Shown piece by piece: positions 7,129-18,270 of a DNA stretch of 50,487 nt (positions within the stretch are counted from its first letter, which is position 1; each line of letters starts with the position of its first letter). The position numbers and the translations under genes were made by a program. Below the pieces are notes generated by a model. It had not been told where the DNA came from. It saw only the letters and a list, made by a program, of their open reading frames with translations, and searched no databases. The stretch comes from Methylophilaceae bacterium (GTDB taxonomy: Bacteria > Pseudomonadota > Gammaproteobacteria > Burkholderiales > Methylophilaceae), in NCBI GenBank assembly GCA_016778465.1, contig JADHPM010000010.1:1-50487 (forward strand), read 5' to 3'.

Positions 7129-8454
7129 TTATTTAAAGTCTACTACTCCGTCATTAATTCTTGTGTATTTGAAAATTACATATTCTAGTAAGTAATTAGC
7201 ATTATGAAATTTGTATGACCTGTTAGGAAATTTATCTATCGCACGTAGGACATAGTTTGCCTCTATAGCCGGCTTAGATTTTTTACCTACGTATTTTGGT
7301 GTACAAGTAGTCAAATTCTTTTTTTTCATATACGCAAGTGTTCTGGAGATTCTTTGGCTCACAATTTCACATCTAGCAGTCCAACTAAAGTTTATATACC
7401 CCGTATGTGCGAAAAAGTTTGGGATACCACTGAACATCATTCCTCTATACCAACTTGTATTGTTAATCGATATTTTATTGTCATCGACAAAAATATCTAT
7501 GCCACCTAAAAGTTGCGCATTGAGGCCGGTAGCCATTATGGTAAGGTCACATTCAATCACTTTTCCATTCTTAAGCTTGATGCCATTTTCTTCCCAACTA
7601 CTTACCTCTTGATGCTCCACCGAGACCTTATTTGTTTTTAGCGCAATAAAGTAATCGTGGTCAAGACTGCAAGCAGGTCGCTGATCCCAATAATCGTAGG
7701 AGGGGACATTGGTTTCATTGTAGTAAGGATATCTTGAAATAACTTTCTTTTTATAGGAAGCTTTAAAAAGTCTACTATGAAAATAGTCTATTAAAGTTTC
7801 AAAGGTTTTATGAAGTCGCGTGGAGGTTTCTTTTCCATTGACATTGACAATCCAAGCAGGACTTCGCTGAATTAGCGTTACTTTTTTGGCCTCTTTAACA
7901 ACCGCAGGTGTCATAGTGACTGCAGTGCATCCGCTACCAATAATAGCCACATTTTTATCTTTACACTCTGTGTTGCCCCAATCTTGAGTGTGCACAATTT
8001 CCCCTTTATACTTGTCCTGGCCTTTAAACTGAGGAAAATTTGGGTATTTGTAATCTCGCGATCCGGTGCAGCAAATTATATATTTACTAATAAAGTCTTT
8101 TTGATTGGTTTTTGTAATCCACTGATTGTTATTCCAAGCGAAGGATGTCACTTTCGTATCAAAGAGAATATTTTTTCGAATATTAAACTTAACTGCAGTA
8201 TCGTTTAAATATTTTTTAATATCCTTGCCTTGCCCAATTATAGGGCCATCCCAAGGATTAAAACTAAAGCCGTAGGTATACATGTCAGTGTCTGATCTAA
8301 CACCAGGAAATTTCATTTGATCCCATGTGCCGCCAAGGTCACTTCGAGCTTCAATTATTTTGTAGGTTAAGTTAGGGAAATCTTTTTGCAGAAAATAGGC
8401 TGTAGTTAATCCAGCAATGCCTGAACCGACTATGATTACCTCAAAATTATCCAT
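7129..8454 (-). CDS. Flavin-containing monooxygenase, Baeyer-Villiger/FMO-like
   Basis: An FAD- and NADPH-dependent monooxygenase of 441 residues. The FAD-binding GSGIAG is at residues 10-15, and a second Rossmann motif (IIGSGCTA) for NADPH lies near 170. Between them is a variant of the FMO/BVMO fingerprint (GEIVHTQDWG: H-x3-W but followed by Gly rather than Pro or Asp). The ATG start preserves the first Rossmann strand at residue 5. Substrate cannot be read from sequence; being first in a unit with metY hints at organosulfur chemistry, but that is inference. The sequence does not look like trimethylamine monooxygenase. Confidence 0.85.
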   Translation of the reverse strand: MDNFEVIIVGSGIAGLTTAYFLQKDFPNLTYKIIEARSDLGGTWDQMKFPGVRSDTDMYTYGFSFNPWDGPIIGQGKDIKKYLNDTAVKFNIRKNILFDTKVTSFAWNNNQWITKTNQKDFISKYIICCTGSRDYKYPNFPQFKGQDKYKGEIVHTQDWGNTECKDKNVAIIGSGCTAVTMTPAVVKEAKKVTLIQRSPAWIVNVNGKETSTRLHKTFETLIDYFHSRLFKASYKKKVISRYPYYNETNVPSYDYWDQRPACSLDHDYFIALKTNKVSVEHQEVSSWEENGIKLKNGKVIECDLTIMATGLNAQLLGGIDIFVDDNKISINNTSWYRGMMFSGIPNFFAHTGYINFSWTARCEIVSQRISRTLAYMKKKNLTTCTPKYVGKKSKPAIEANYVLRAIDKFPNRSYKFHNANYLLEYVIFKYTRINDGVVDFK

Positions 8455-8685
8455 CCTTTTTCATACTCAAACTACAACAGTTGATTTATGTGATTGGTCT
8501 GGACTACAACCAAGTTTAAAAGATTAAATACACCTTTACTTTTATTAATAAAATCTAATCAATTTATACTACCACATTAAAGATTTTTAGGTTAATGGAA
8601 AAGTTGGAGCTTCACTATATATCCTATGGGGTGGAGAGGGTATAAAGTGCTTTATCTAGCAAAATGATAGGTGTATATTTTAGAT

Positions 8686-8961
8686 ATGAAACACCTCCTC
8701 ACATTACTCTTCTTTATCTCAACATCCGTTATGGCAGGTGACTCCAAATCAGTATTTTATGAACCTGGCGAATCAAATGCTTACCAAGGAAGACTATTCT
8801 ATGATGCCAATAAAGAAGATTATCCAATAGATAAGATGATGGAACGCTGTAAAGCCTTTACAGGAGTAGACACCGCACAAACAAAATGTAAAAAACAAAA
8901 TCAATCATCATTGGTAATATGCGAATACAAATGCAGCCTACATTGGTCAACCAAAAAATAA
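8686..8961 (+). CDS. Small secreted cysteine-containing protein
   Basis: The frame is open from GTG 8671, but ATG 8686 gives a clean signal peptide (MKHLLTLLFFISTSVMA, cleaved before GDSK), so I prefer it; 91 residues in total. The mature part of about 74 residues has four cysteines (RCKAF, TKCKK, ICEYKC) and is mostly polar and basic at the end. Periplasmic or exported. It diverges from the flavin monooxygenase across a 231-base AT-rich region in which I see no convincing promoter boxes or RNA. No family recognised. Confidence 0.6.
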   Translation: MKHLLTLLFFISTSVMAGDSKSVFYEPGESNAYQGRLFYDANKEDYPIDKMMERCKAFTGVDTAQTKCKKQNQSSLVICEYKCSLHWSTKK

Positions 8962-9007
8962 GTTTGCTTACTTTTGATATGAATTTTAATTGGGTTTAAT
9001 TAAGAAT

Positions 9008-9083
9008 TGGTGGAGGTAAGCGGGATCGAACCGCTGACCCCTTGCATGCCATGCAAGTGCTCTCCCAGCTGAGCTATACCCCC
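9008..9083 (-). tRNA. tRNA-Ala (anticodon GGC)
   Basis: The minus strand reads GGGGGTATAGCTCAGC... and ends in an encoded CCA. The acceptor stem pairs GGGGGTA with TACCTCC and includes the G3:U70 wobble that identifies alanine tRNAs. The anticodon stem CTTGC/GCAAG encloses the loop ATGGCAT, so the anticodon is GGC, reading GCC and GCU. The T loop has the standard GGTTCGATCC. Total 76 bases including CCA. It lies nine bases downstream of the queF stop on the same strand. Confidence 0.97.
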
Positions 9084-9092
9084 ATATTTGTT

Positions 9093-9539
9093 TTAATCAC
9101 GTACATTTGAATCAGATGGAAATTTTGTAAACTCTATCGTTGGTTGCGCTTTCCAGCCAGTCTTAACATGTTCAGCAACGACATTTGTAAAAATACCACC
9201 TCTCACATAGAATTTTGCAGTTAACCTCATAAATCTGGGCTGAGTTGCCTTTACGAGATCATCTAAAATTTGGTTTGTAACCGCTTCATGAAAACAACCC
9301 TCATCCCTAAAAGACCACATATAAAGTTTTAAACTTTTTAGTTCCACACAGCGTTCATCAGGGATATAATCAAGGTACAAGGTAGCAAAATCTGGTTGTC
9401 CAGTTTTAGGGCACAAACATGTAAATTCTGGAATTTGCATGTGTATATGAAAATCCCTTTCTTTATTAGGATTTTCAAATGTCTCTAGAGTTTTAGTTGG
9501 TTGCGCTGTTGGTTTTCCACCTAAAGATTGGCTACTCAT
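9093..9539 (-). CDS. queF: NADPH-dependent 7-cyano-7-deazaguanine (preQ0) reductase
   Basis: Reduces preQ0 to preQ1 for queuosine in tRNA. The 148 residues fit the short (YkvM-type) QueF. The catalytic cysteine is C43 in CPKTGQPD, with the partner aspartate D50; the QueF signature [20 protein letters not shown] follows, carrying the NADPH-binding and substrate-contact residues. Cytoplasmic. It is divergent from smc across about 76 bases, and tRNA-Ala follows on the same strand with only nine bases between, so the two may share a primary transcript. Confidence 0.95.
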   Translation of the reverse strand: MSSQSLGGKPTAQPTKTLETFENPNKERDFHIHMQIPEFTCLCPKTGQPDFATLYLDYIPDERCVELKSLKLYMWSFRDEGCFHEAVTNQILDDLVKATQPRFMRLTAKFYVRGGIFTNVVAEHVKTGWKAQPTIEFTKFPSDSNVRD

Positions 9540-9567
9540 AATTACTGTTTATAAAAAAAGAAATCAT

Positions 9568-9573
9568 TATACT
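9568..9573 (+). promoter_or_regulatory. Possible -10 box for smc
   Basis: TATACT lies 42 bases before the smc start in the queF/smc divergent region. The corresponding -35 position holds only a weak CTGTTT, so this is a suggestion from position and one good hexamer. Confidence 0.3.
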
Positions 9574-9615
9574 GTGTTGAAGACATACTTCCTAAAAAAA
9601 TTCATTGAGTAACCA

Positions 9616-12600
9616 TTGAAATTAAGACAAATAAAACTTGCTGGCTTCAAAACTTTTGTTGATCCAACAAATATCAGATTAGACGGACAACTGGCAGGAA
9701 TTGTTGGTCCAAATGGTTGTGGAAAATCAAACATTATGGAGTCTGTTAAGTGGGTCTTAGGTTCATCCTCGGCAAAGGAAATGAGGGGCGAATCTATGGA
9801 ATCAGTCATCTTTAGTGGAACTGACACCAGACAGGCTATTGGTCGAGCAAGCGTTGAACTATTGTTTGATAACTCATTAGGCACTGCACCTGATGAATGG
9901 GCTCAATATGCAGAAATCTCTGTTAAACGGGTTATTGAAAAAGAGAAGGGCTCAACTTATTTTATCAACAACACTACGGTGAGACGTAAAGATGTTGCGG
10001 ACTTGTTTCTTGGAACTGGGTTAGGCTCACATGGTTATGCAATCATAGGGCAGAATACTATTTCACAAATTGTGGAAGCAAAACCAGAAGAATTAAAAAA
10101 TTACCTTGAAGAAGCCGCAGGTGTTAGTAAGTACAAAGAGAGACGCAAGGAAACTGAGTACCGCCTTAGAGATACTAGAGATAATCTCTCAAGAGTCGAA
10201 GACCTGCAAAAAGAAATAAACCAACAAATCGTAAAACTAGAATCACAAGCGCAAGCGGCAAAAAAACACAATGATTTACAAATTAAACTCAGATTCGTCG
10301 CCGCTCAAATTGCAGTACTAAAAAAACTTGCTGCTAATGAATTTTGGCAAAAAGCTAAGACACTGGTTGAAAAAAATCAAGCTGAAATTGATAAGCAAAC
10401 CTCAGAATTAAGATCTGTTGAGTTAGAGGTTGAGAAAACAAAACTTTTACACGTACAAAAGAATGATGCCGTAAACGAATATCAAGCAAAATTCTATGAG
10501 GCAAATGCCATTGTAACTAATAGTGAAAATAAACTGAATAATATAAAAGAAAAAATTCAAAGCTTATTAAAATTGAAAGAGGGCAGCGAATTAAAACTCA
10601 AAGAATTCGATTCGCTAAAAGAGGAATATGAGCTGAAGTTAATAGAATCCAATAAGATCTTAACTAGCGAAAAAGAAAAGCTTACTGAGGAATTGTCTTT
10701 ATTAGAAAATATCAAAAATACTTTCAGTGAAATTGAAAATACATTCAATGAAGATAATGATAACTATAATAAGGCACACCACAATTGGCTTGAGCTGAAA
10801 GAACAACTGAATGTTGAATCAGCCACAATTAACTTGAATCAAAAAATTATTGATGATTTATCGGGGAGGTCAAAGACATTAATTGATGAGTTAGACCAGA
10901 TAAATTCAAAAATGATTAGCGTTGAAAAACCTGATGGACTTATTAAGCTAGAGGCGGAGATCGATACTCTAAAAGAAACAATTAGAAATAATAAATTTAA
11001 TCTTGAAAGACTTGAAAAAGAGGTTACACAAAACAGGGACAGGTCTTTTGAATCAAAACAAAGAATTGCAGAAATCCAATTTAGAATTAATGCACTGAGG
11101 CAGTCCATAAACAAAGAGTTTGAGCCTGAAGCAACGAATGAATGGTTGAAGCAAATTGGCTCAGCAGACCAAGAAAATATATTTAAACAAGTAAAAATAA
11201 AAAAAGGATGGGAAAAAGCCCTGTCAATATTTCTTGGTAATAAAATACAGGCTTTTTACACTAGTGAAAGATTATCGAATTATCCAAGACCTCCTCATAG
11301 TTTGACTTTAATTAGTAACTCCACTACGCTTCAGCCAGAAAAAGACTCACAAATAAATCATGCAATAAACCTAATAGAGGAAGCAAGTGAAAAAATTATG
11401 CCCGCATTAAAAGAATGGCTTACTGGGGTGTATTTTTCTGAAAATAATGACGAGTTAAAACTAAGAGAAAATCTTAAAACAGGTGAAGTATTAATCAATA
11501 AAATAGGTGATATCTTTGGTTCAATCTATCAGATTTTTGCAGAAGATGATTTTGATGGCGAAAACCAACTTGCGAGAATTGCTGAGTTAAAGCAACTAGA
11601 AAGAGAACTGCCAACGAATGTTAAAAATAATGAAAAAAATGAGGCCCTTTTAAAAGAATCTCAAGAAAAATTAGAAGGTGAAAAAAAAGCTTTAAATGAT
11701 CTCGATTTACGACTTAAAGATTTAGAGCAAAATTTTAATCAAGATAATATTGAATTTAATAAAAAATTAAGCGTTAAAGAGTTAAATGAAAAAAGAAAGT
11801 TGACGATTGAAAATGACCTCAAAAATTTGAATACAGAAATTGAATTGAATAATGCATCTTTGAAACAAAAAAAATTAACGATTGATAAATTAAGATCAAA
11901 TCTTATCACGGCTGAGCAAACAAAAAATCAAGCTGAAAACACAAAAAAAATATCAGAACAAGTTTTTAAAGATGAAAGTAATAAACTCATTAATAAAGAA
12001 AATTTAGTTCAACAAATTAGATTTAATATAGAAATTAATAGGAACAAAATTATTGATCTAGAGGACAAAACTGAAAGACTCATTTCAGATAGGAATAATC
12101 TTATTAGCGAGCTTGATAGCGCGAAAGATGACTCGAGCACAAATGATTTAACAGTTATACAAGACGAATTAAAAATTAATATTGAGAAAAAAGAGATTGC
12201 AGAAAATAAGCTTCTTGAAATTCGAGAAGAGGTCGCTAAAGTAGATAACAAACTTAGAGAAATCGAAGGAAAGCGGCTTGAGATTCACCACACATTAAAT
12301 CCATTGCAAGAATCTTTACAGCAGTCAAAACTCGATGAGAGAGAAGCAAAAGTTCTGTTTGAGCAAAGATGTGATGAAGTTAATAAATTAAACCAATCAG
12401 AAGATGAATTACAAAATTCGCTCGAAGAAAATAAACCACTATCGGACTATGAGGAAAGTTTTCAAAATATCACCCAAAAAATTGAAAGAATGGGTCCTGT
12501 AAATCTAGCCGCTATCAGTGAGTTAGAGGTAATCAAAGAAAGACAAGCATATATACAAAATCAAGTTAATGACCTTGCTGAGGCTTCAAAGACTTTAGAG

Positions 12601-13107
12601 GATGCGATACATAAAATTGATGTTGAGACTCGAGAAAAATTGAAGAAAACTTTTGATGAAGTAAATGAAAATTTTACAGACTTCTTTAAGGTTTTATTTA
12701 ATGGCGGCAGGGCAATGCTAGAATTATTAGGAAATGAAATTCTAGATACCGGCATTCAGGTTGTGGCTCAGCCTCCTGGTAAAAAAAATACAACAATTCA
12801 TCTACTTTCGGGTGGTGAAAAAGCATTAACTGCAATAGCACTGGTGTTTGCATTATTTAAATTGAATCCTGCTCCTTTCTGCCTAATGGATGAAGTAGAT
12901 GCTCCCTTAGATGACTCTAATACTGAACGCTTTTCAGAGCTTGTTAAAAAAATGTCGATAAATACTCAATTTCTGTTTGTTTCGCATAACAAGATAACCA
13001 TGGAAATAGCGCAACAATTAATTGGGGTGACAATGCAAGAGGCTGGAGTCTCTCGTATCGTTGAGGTGGATTTACAACAGATTGATAAAATGGAATTAAC
13101 TAATTAG
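9616..13107 (+). CDS. smc: Chromosome segregation ATPase SMC
   Basis: SMC folds and segregates the chromosome as a dimer with ScpA/ScpB. The 1163 residues show the full plan: N-terminal ATPase half with Walker A GPNGCGKSN (31-39), a long coiled coil, a hinge region around 500-650, a returning coiled coil, and the C-terminal half with signature LSGGEKALTAIAL and Walker B PFCLMDEVDAPLDD. The start is TTG at 9616, chosen because the product then begins MKLRQIKLAGFKTFVDPT as family members do; no ATG is available. It is followed five bases later by zipA and then ligA, an order common in betaproteobacteria. The coiled-coil codons are strongly A-rich. Confidence 0.97.
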   Translation: MKLRQIKLAGFKTFVDPTNIRLDGQLAGIVGPNGCGKSNIMESVKWVLGSSSAKEMRGESMESVIFSGTDTRQAIGRASVELLFDNSLGTAPDEWAQYAEISVKRVIEKEKGSTYFINNTTVRRKDVADLFLGTGLGSHGYAIIGQNTISQIVEAKPEELKNYLEEAAGVSKYKERRKETEYRLRDTRDNLSRVEDLQKEINQQIVKLESQAQAAKKHNDLQIKLRFVAAQIAVLKKLAANEFWQKAKTLVEKNQAEIDKQTSELRSVELEVEKTKLLHVQKNDAVNEYQAKFYEANAIVTNSENKLNNIKEKIQSLLKLKEGSELKLKEFDSLKEEYELKLIESNKILTSEKEKLTEELSLLENIKNTFSEIENTFNEDNDNYNKAHHNWLELKEQLNVESATINLNQKIIDDLSGRSKTLIDELDQINSKMISVEKPDGLIKLEAEIDTLKETIRNNKFNLERLEKEVTQNRDRSFESKQRIAEIQFRINALRQSINKEFEPEATNEWLKQIGSADQENIFKQVKIKKGWEKALSIFLGNKIQAFYTSERLSNYPRPPHSLTLISNSTTLQPEKDSQINHAINLIEEASEKIMPALKEWLTGVYFSENNDELKLRENLKTGEVLINKIGDIFGSIYQIFAEDDFDGENQLARIAELKQLERELPTNVKNNEKNEALLKESQEKLEGEKKALNDLDLRLKDLEQNFNQDNIEFNKKLSVKELNEKRKLTIENDLKNLNTEIELNNASLKQKKLTIDKLRSNLITAEQTKNQAENTKKISEQVFKDESNKLINKENLVQQIRFNIEINRNKIIDLEDKTERLISDRNNLISELDSAKDDSSTNDLTVIQDELKINIEKKEIAENKLLEIREEVAKVDNKLREIEGKRLEIHHTLNPLQESLQQSKLDEREAKVLFEQRCDEVNKLNQSEDELQNSLEENKPLSDYEESFQNITQKIERMGPVNLAAISELEVIKERQAYIQNQVNDLAEASKTLEDAIHKIDVETREKLKKTFDEVNENFTDFFKVLFNGGRAMLELLGNEILDTGIQVVAQPPGKKNTTIHLLSGGEKALTAIALVFALFKLNPAPFCLMDEVDAPLDDSNTERFSELVKKMSINTQFLFVSHNKITMEIAQQLIGVTMQEAGVSRIVEVDLQQIDKMELTN

Positions 13108-13112
13108 TCCTT

Positions 13113-14180
13113 ATGAATGATGTTCAACTTGCACTGTTAATAATGGGTTTAGTAATCATTATCCTGATGATTATTCATAACTGGATCCAAATTCAAAAAA
13201 ATAAAAAAAGAAAAGAAAAGTTTAATCAAAACTCTTCTGCACCAAAGATTAATGAAGAAAATGATCCCTTATTTCAGACTGCTGAATTTTCAGTAGGGGA
13301 AAATAATCTTAATAAAAAAAATCTCGAAGGTTTAGAGGGGTCAGAAAAAATCATTGCCTCCAATCTACCTGAGGGAATCTATCAGGATATCGAGGCAGTC
13401 GCATCAATAACTTCAAAGCAAATTTTTGAGGGTCGGGATTTATTGAATATACAATCTCTTCAGACGCGCAGAGGGGTTAGACTTTATGTGCGAAAGGATG
13501 ATGACATTTGGTCAACTGACGATGCAATTGATAGCTCTATTAGGTTTAATCAGATATTGATTGTTCAATTACTTGCGTCGAGAAAAGGAGAGTTGTCCGA
13601 TCAAGAAATTAGCTCCTTACACCTGTACGTCAACGAGTTAAAAGCAAAAATAAATGGTGTTCTATTTTGGATTGCAAACGAACAAATTAAGGATGAGTCA
13701 AAAAAAATAAATGAATTGAGACTTCAAGTTGATCGGGCACTGATCATGAAAGTAATACCTAAATCAGACGCCTCATTTCATTCAGGCGCTTTAATAGATT
13801 TTTTTAATAACAATAACATAAGAAAAAATAAAAGAAATATTCATGAATTATATTATGGTGATGATTCCATTACATCATGCATACTTCTTAATCTAACAGG
13901 AAAAGCCTTAGAAATTAACCACGAGAGCTTTGTGCAGGGAATCGTTTTTAAAATGGATATCCCTAATACAAAAAATATTACGCAATCATTTAATGAAATG
14001 ATGATAATTATTCGGGAATGTTGCAATAAATTGAATGGAGTTTTGGTTGATACGAGCTCAAAAGCGATGAACGACGACTATATCAGCAGGGTGTATGTGT
14101 CACTAAAAAAAATAGAGCAGCAAATGTTAGCTAAAAAAATTGTTCCAGGCAGTGAACTGGCGAGGAAAATATTCTCATAA
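13113..14180 (+). CDS. zipA: Cell division protein ZipA-like
   Basis: ZipA anchors FtsZ to the inner membrane at the division site. The 355-residue product has an N-terminal transmembrane helix (LALLIMGLVIIILMIIHNW, about residues 6-24), a basic stretch KNKKRKEK, a polar linker, and a C-terminal domain of about 130 residues that should be the FtsZ-binding domain (segments around SFHSGALIDFF and FVQGIVFKMDIPNT). The sequence is diverged, so the call leans on this architecture and on the smc-zipA-ligA order. Its TAA directly abuts the ligA ATG, pointing to one operon. Confidence 0.82.
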   Translation: MNDVQLALLIMGLVIIILMIIHNWIQIQKNKKRKEKFNQNSSAPKINEENDPLFQTAEFSVGENNLNKKNLEGLEGSEKIIASNLPEGIYQDIEAVASITSKQIFEGRDLLNIQSLQTRRGVRLYVRKDDDIWSTDDAIDSSIRFNQILIVQLLASRKGELSDQEISSLHLYVNELKAKINGVLFWIANEQIKDESKKINELRLQVDRALIMKVIPKSDASFHSGALIDFFNNNNIRKNKRNIHELYYGDDSITSCILLNLTGKALEINHESFVQGIVFKMDIPNTKNITQSFNEMMIIIRECCNKLNGVLVDTSSKAMNDDYISRVYVSLKKIEQQMLAKKIVPGSELARKIFS

Positions 14181-17056
<2,876 letters not shown>

Positions 17057-17068
17057 ACCATAAAGACT

Positions 17069-17101
17069 TAATGTATATTTAATTTAACATAATATACATT
17101 A
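17069..17101. promoter_or_regulatory. Perfect 10-base inverted repeat in intergenic region
   Basis: TAATGTATAT (17069-17078) and ATATACATTA (17092-17101) are exact inverted complements around a 13-base AT-only-but-one spacer. There is no run of T on either side, and the arms are almost GC-free, so it is a weak terminator at best. It could be an operator upstream of the HDAC-like gene or simply AT-rich symmetry. Confidence 0.35.
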
Positions 17102-17184
17102 TACGAAGTATTTGAATGAATTAATGGGTGTTAATGTCAACCCCTGCCGTAATAAATGATATGAAATACCTATATAATTGTTAT

Positions 17185-18204
17185 ATGAAAGAGTTTATAT
17201 TCGCCTTTGTTTTAAGCCTAATGCTCAACACAACCGCATATTCAGAGCCAAAAAAGATTGCCATACTCTACGATGAAGTTTTTCTAACACATTTTACGGG
17301 TGAGAATCACCCAGAAAATGCAGAGAGATTAAAAGCAGTCGTCTCAGATTTAAGAAAGAACAATGAACTAGTCCCCCATTTGCTATGGCCCCCTATCAAA
17401 GATATAGATAAGCCAATCTTAGAATTGGTTCATGATACAAATTATATTGCGCTTGTTGAAAAAGAAGTAGCAGCTATCCAGGATGGAGAAATTACTTACC
17501 TGAGCACAGGTGATACTGTTATATCAAAAAATTCTTTATCTGTTGCAAAAAAGGCAGTAGCAGCAGCAATTAACGGCATTGATGGAATTATGAATGACAA
17601 ATATGAATCTGCTTTTGTACTGTCGAGACCACCTGGGCATCATGCAACGACCTCTAGGGGCATGGGCTTTTGTATCTTCAATCAAGCTGCAATCGCTGCC
17701 AGATACGTTCAAGATAAATATAGTTTAAAGAACATACTCATAGTTGACTTTGATGTCCATCATGGCAATGGCACACAAGATATATTCTATGATGATGCAA
17801 GTGTTTTTTACTTTAGCGTACATCAGCACCCGCTATATCCACAAACTGGACGACCAGAGGAGATAGGTTTTGGGAATGGATTAGGATATACCCTGAATGT
17901 CGATATGCAAAAAGGTGCCGGGGATAACGAGTTTCAGAAGGTCTTTGCAGAAAAGTTGGTACCGATAATGGATAAATTTAAACCTGAATTTATCATTATA
18001 TCTGCTGGTTTTGATTCCCACAGCGGAGATTTACTGGGGGGCTTAGAATACACTGATAAAGGGTACAAACAAGTAGCAAACTTACTAAAAAAAATCGCCC
18101 AAAAATATGCTTCTGGACGTCAAATTTATATTTTAGAGGGGGGGTATGTACCTGAAAATATTTCAAGTTCTACCCAAGCTATCCTCTCTGTGCTTAAAAA
18201 ATAA
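17185..18204 (+). CDS. Exported histone deacetylase-family (class II-like) zinc hydrolase
   Basis: A deacetylase of the HDAC/acetylpolyamine amidohydrolase superfamily. The frame is open from GTG 17128 (with an ATG at 17134), but ATG 17185 starts a clear signal peptide (MKEFIFAFVLSLMLNTTAYS, then EPKK), so I take it and predict periplasmic export. From that start, RPPGHH lies at 148-153 (active-site histidines) and DFDVHHGNG at 188-196, supplying zinc ligands D190 and H192; a later GFDSHSGD gives the third ligand and LEGGY the catalytic-site Tyr. All key residues are present. Likely substrates are acetylated amines or acylated small molecules, unproven. No good ribosome-binding site precedes any candidate start. 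Confidence 0.85.
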   Translation: MKEFIFAFVLSLMLNTTAYSEPKKIAILYDEVFLTHFTGENHPENAERLKAVVSDLRKNNELVPHLLWPPIKDIDKPILELVHDTNYIALVEKEVAAIQDGEITYLSTGDTVISKNSLSVAKKAVAAAINGIDGIMNDKYESAFVLSRPPGHHATTSRGMGFCIFNQAAIAARYVQDKYSLKNILIVDFDVHHGNGTQDIFYDDASVFYFSVHQHPLYPQTGRPEEIGFGNGLGYTLNVDMQKGAGDNEFQKVFAEKLVPIMDKFKPEFIIISAGFDSHSGDLLGGLEYTDKGYKQVANLLKKIAQKYASGRQIYILEGGYVPENISSSTQAILSVLKK

Positions 18205-18270
18205 ATTTTGGTCAACATAGTAATCAACTTAATAAATGTATACTTTTAAAAAATAATTCAACGGAAATAT

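Noticed and set aside
7129-8454. Trimethylamine monooxygenase (Tmm)
   Set aside because: Length fits but the N-terminal region and fingerprint are of the BVMO-like group, not the Tmm sequence I know.
10557-12755. Minus-strand ORFs inside smc
   Set aside because: Ser/Leu/Phe-rich shadow frames produced by the A-rich Lys/Glu coiled-coil codons of smc.
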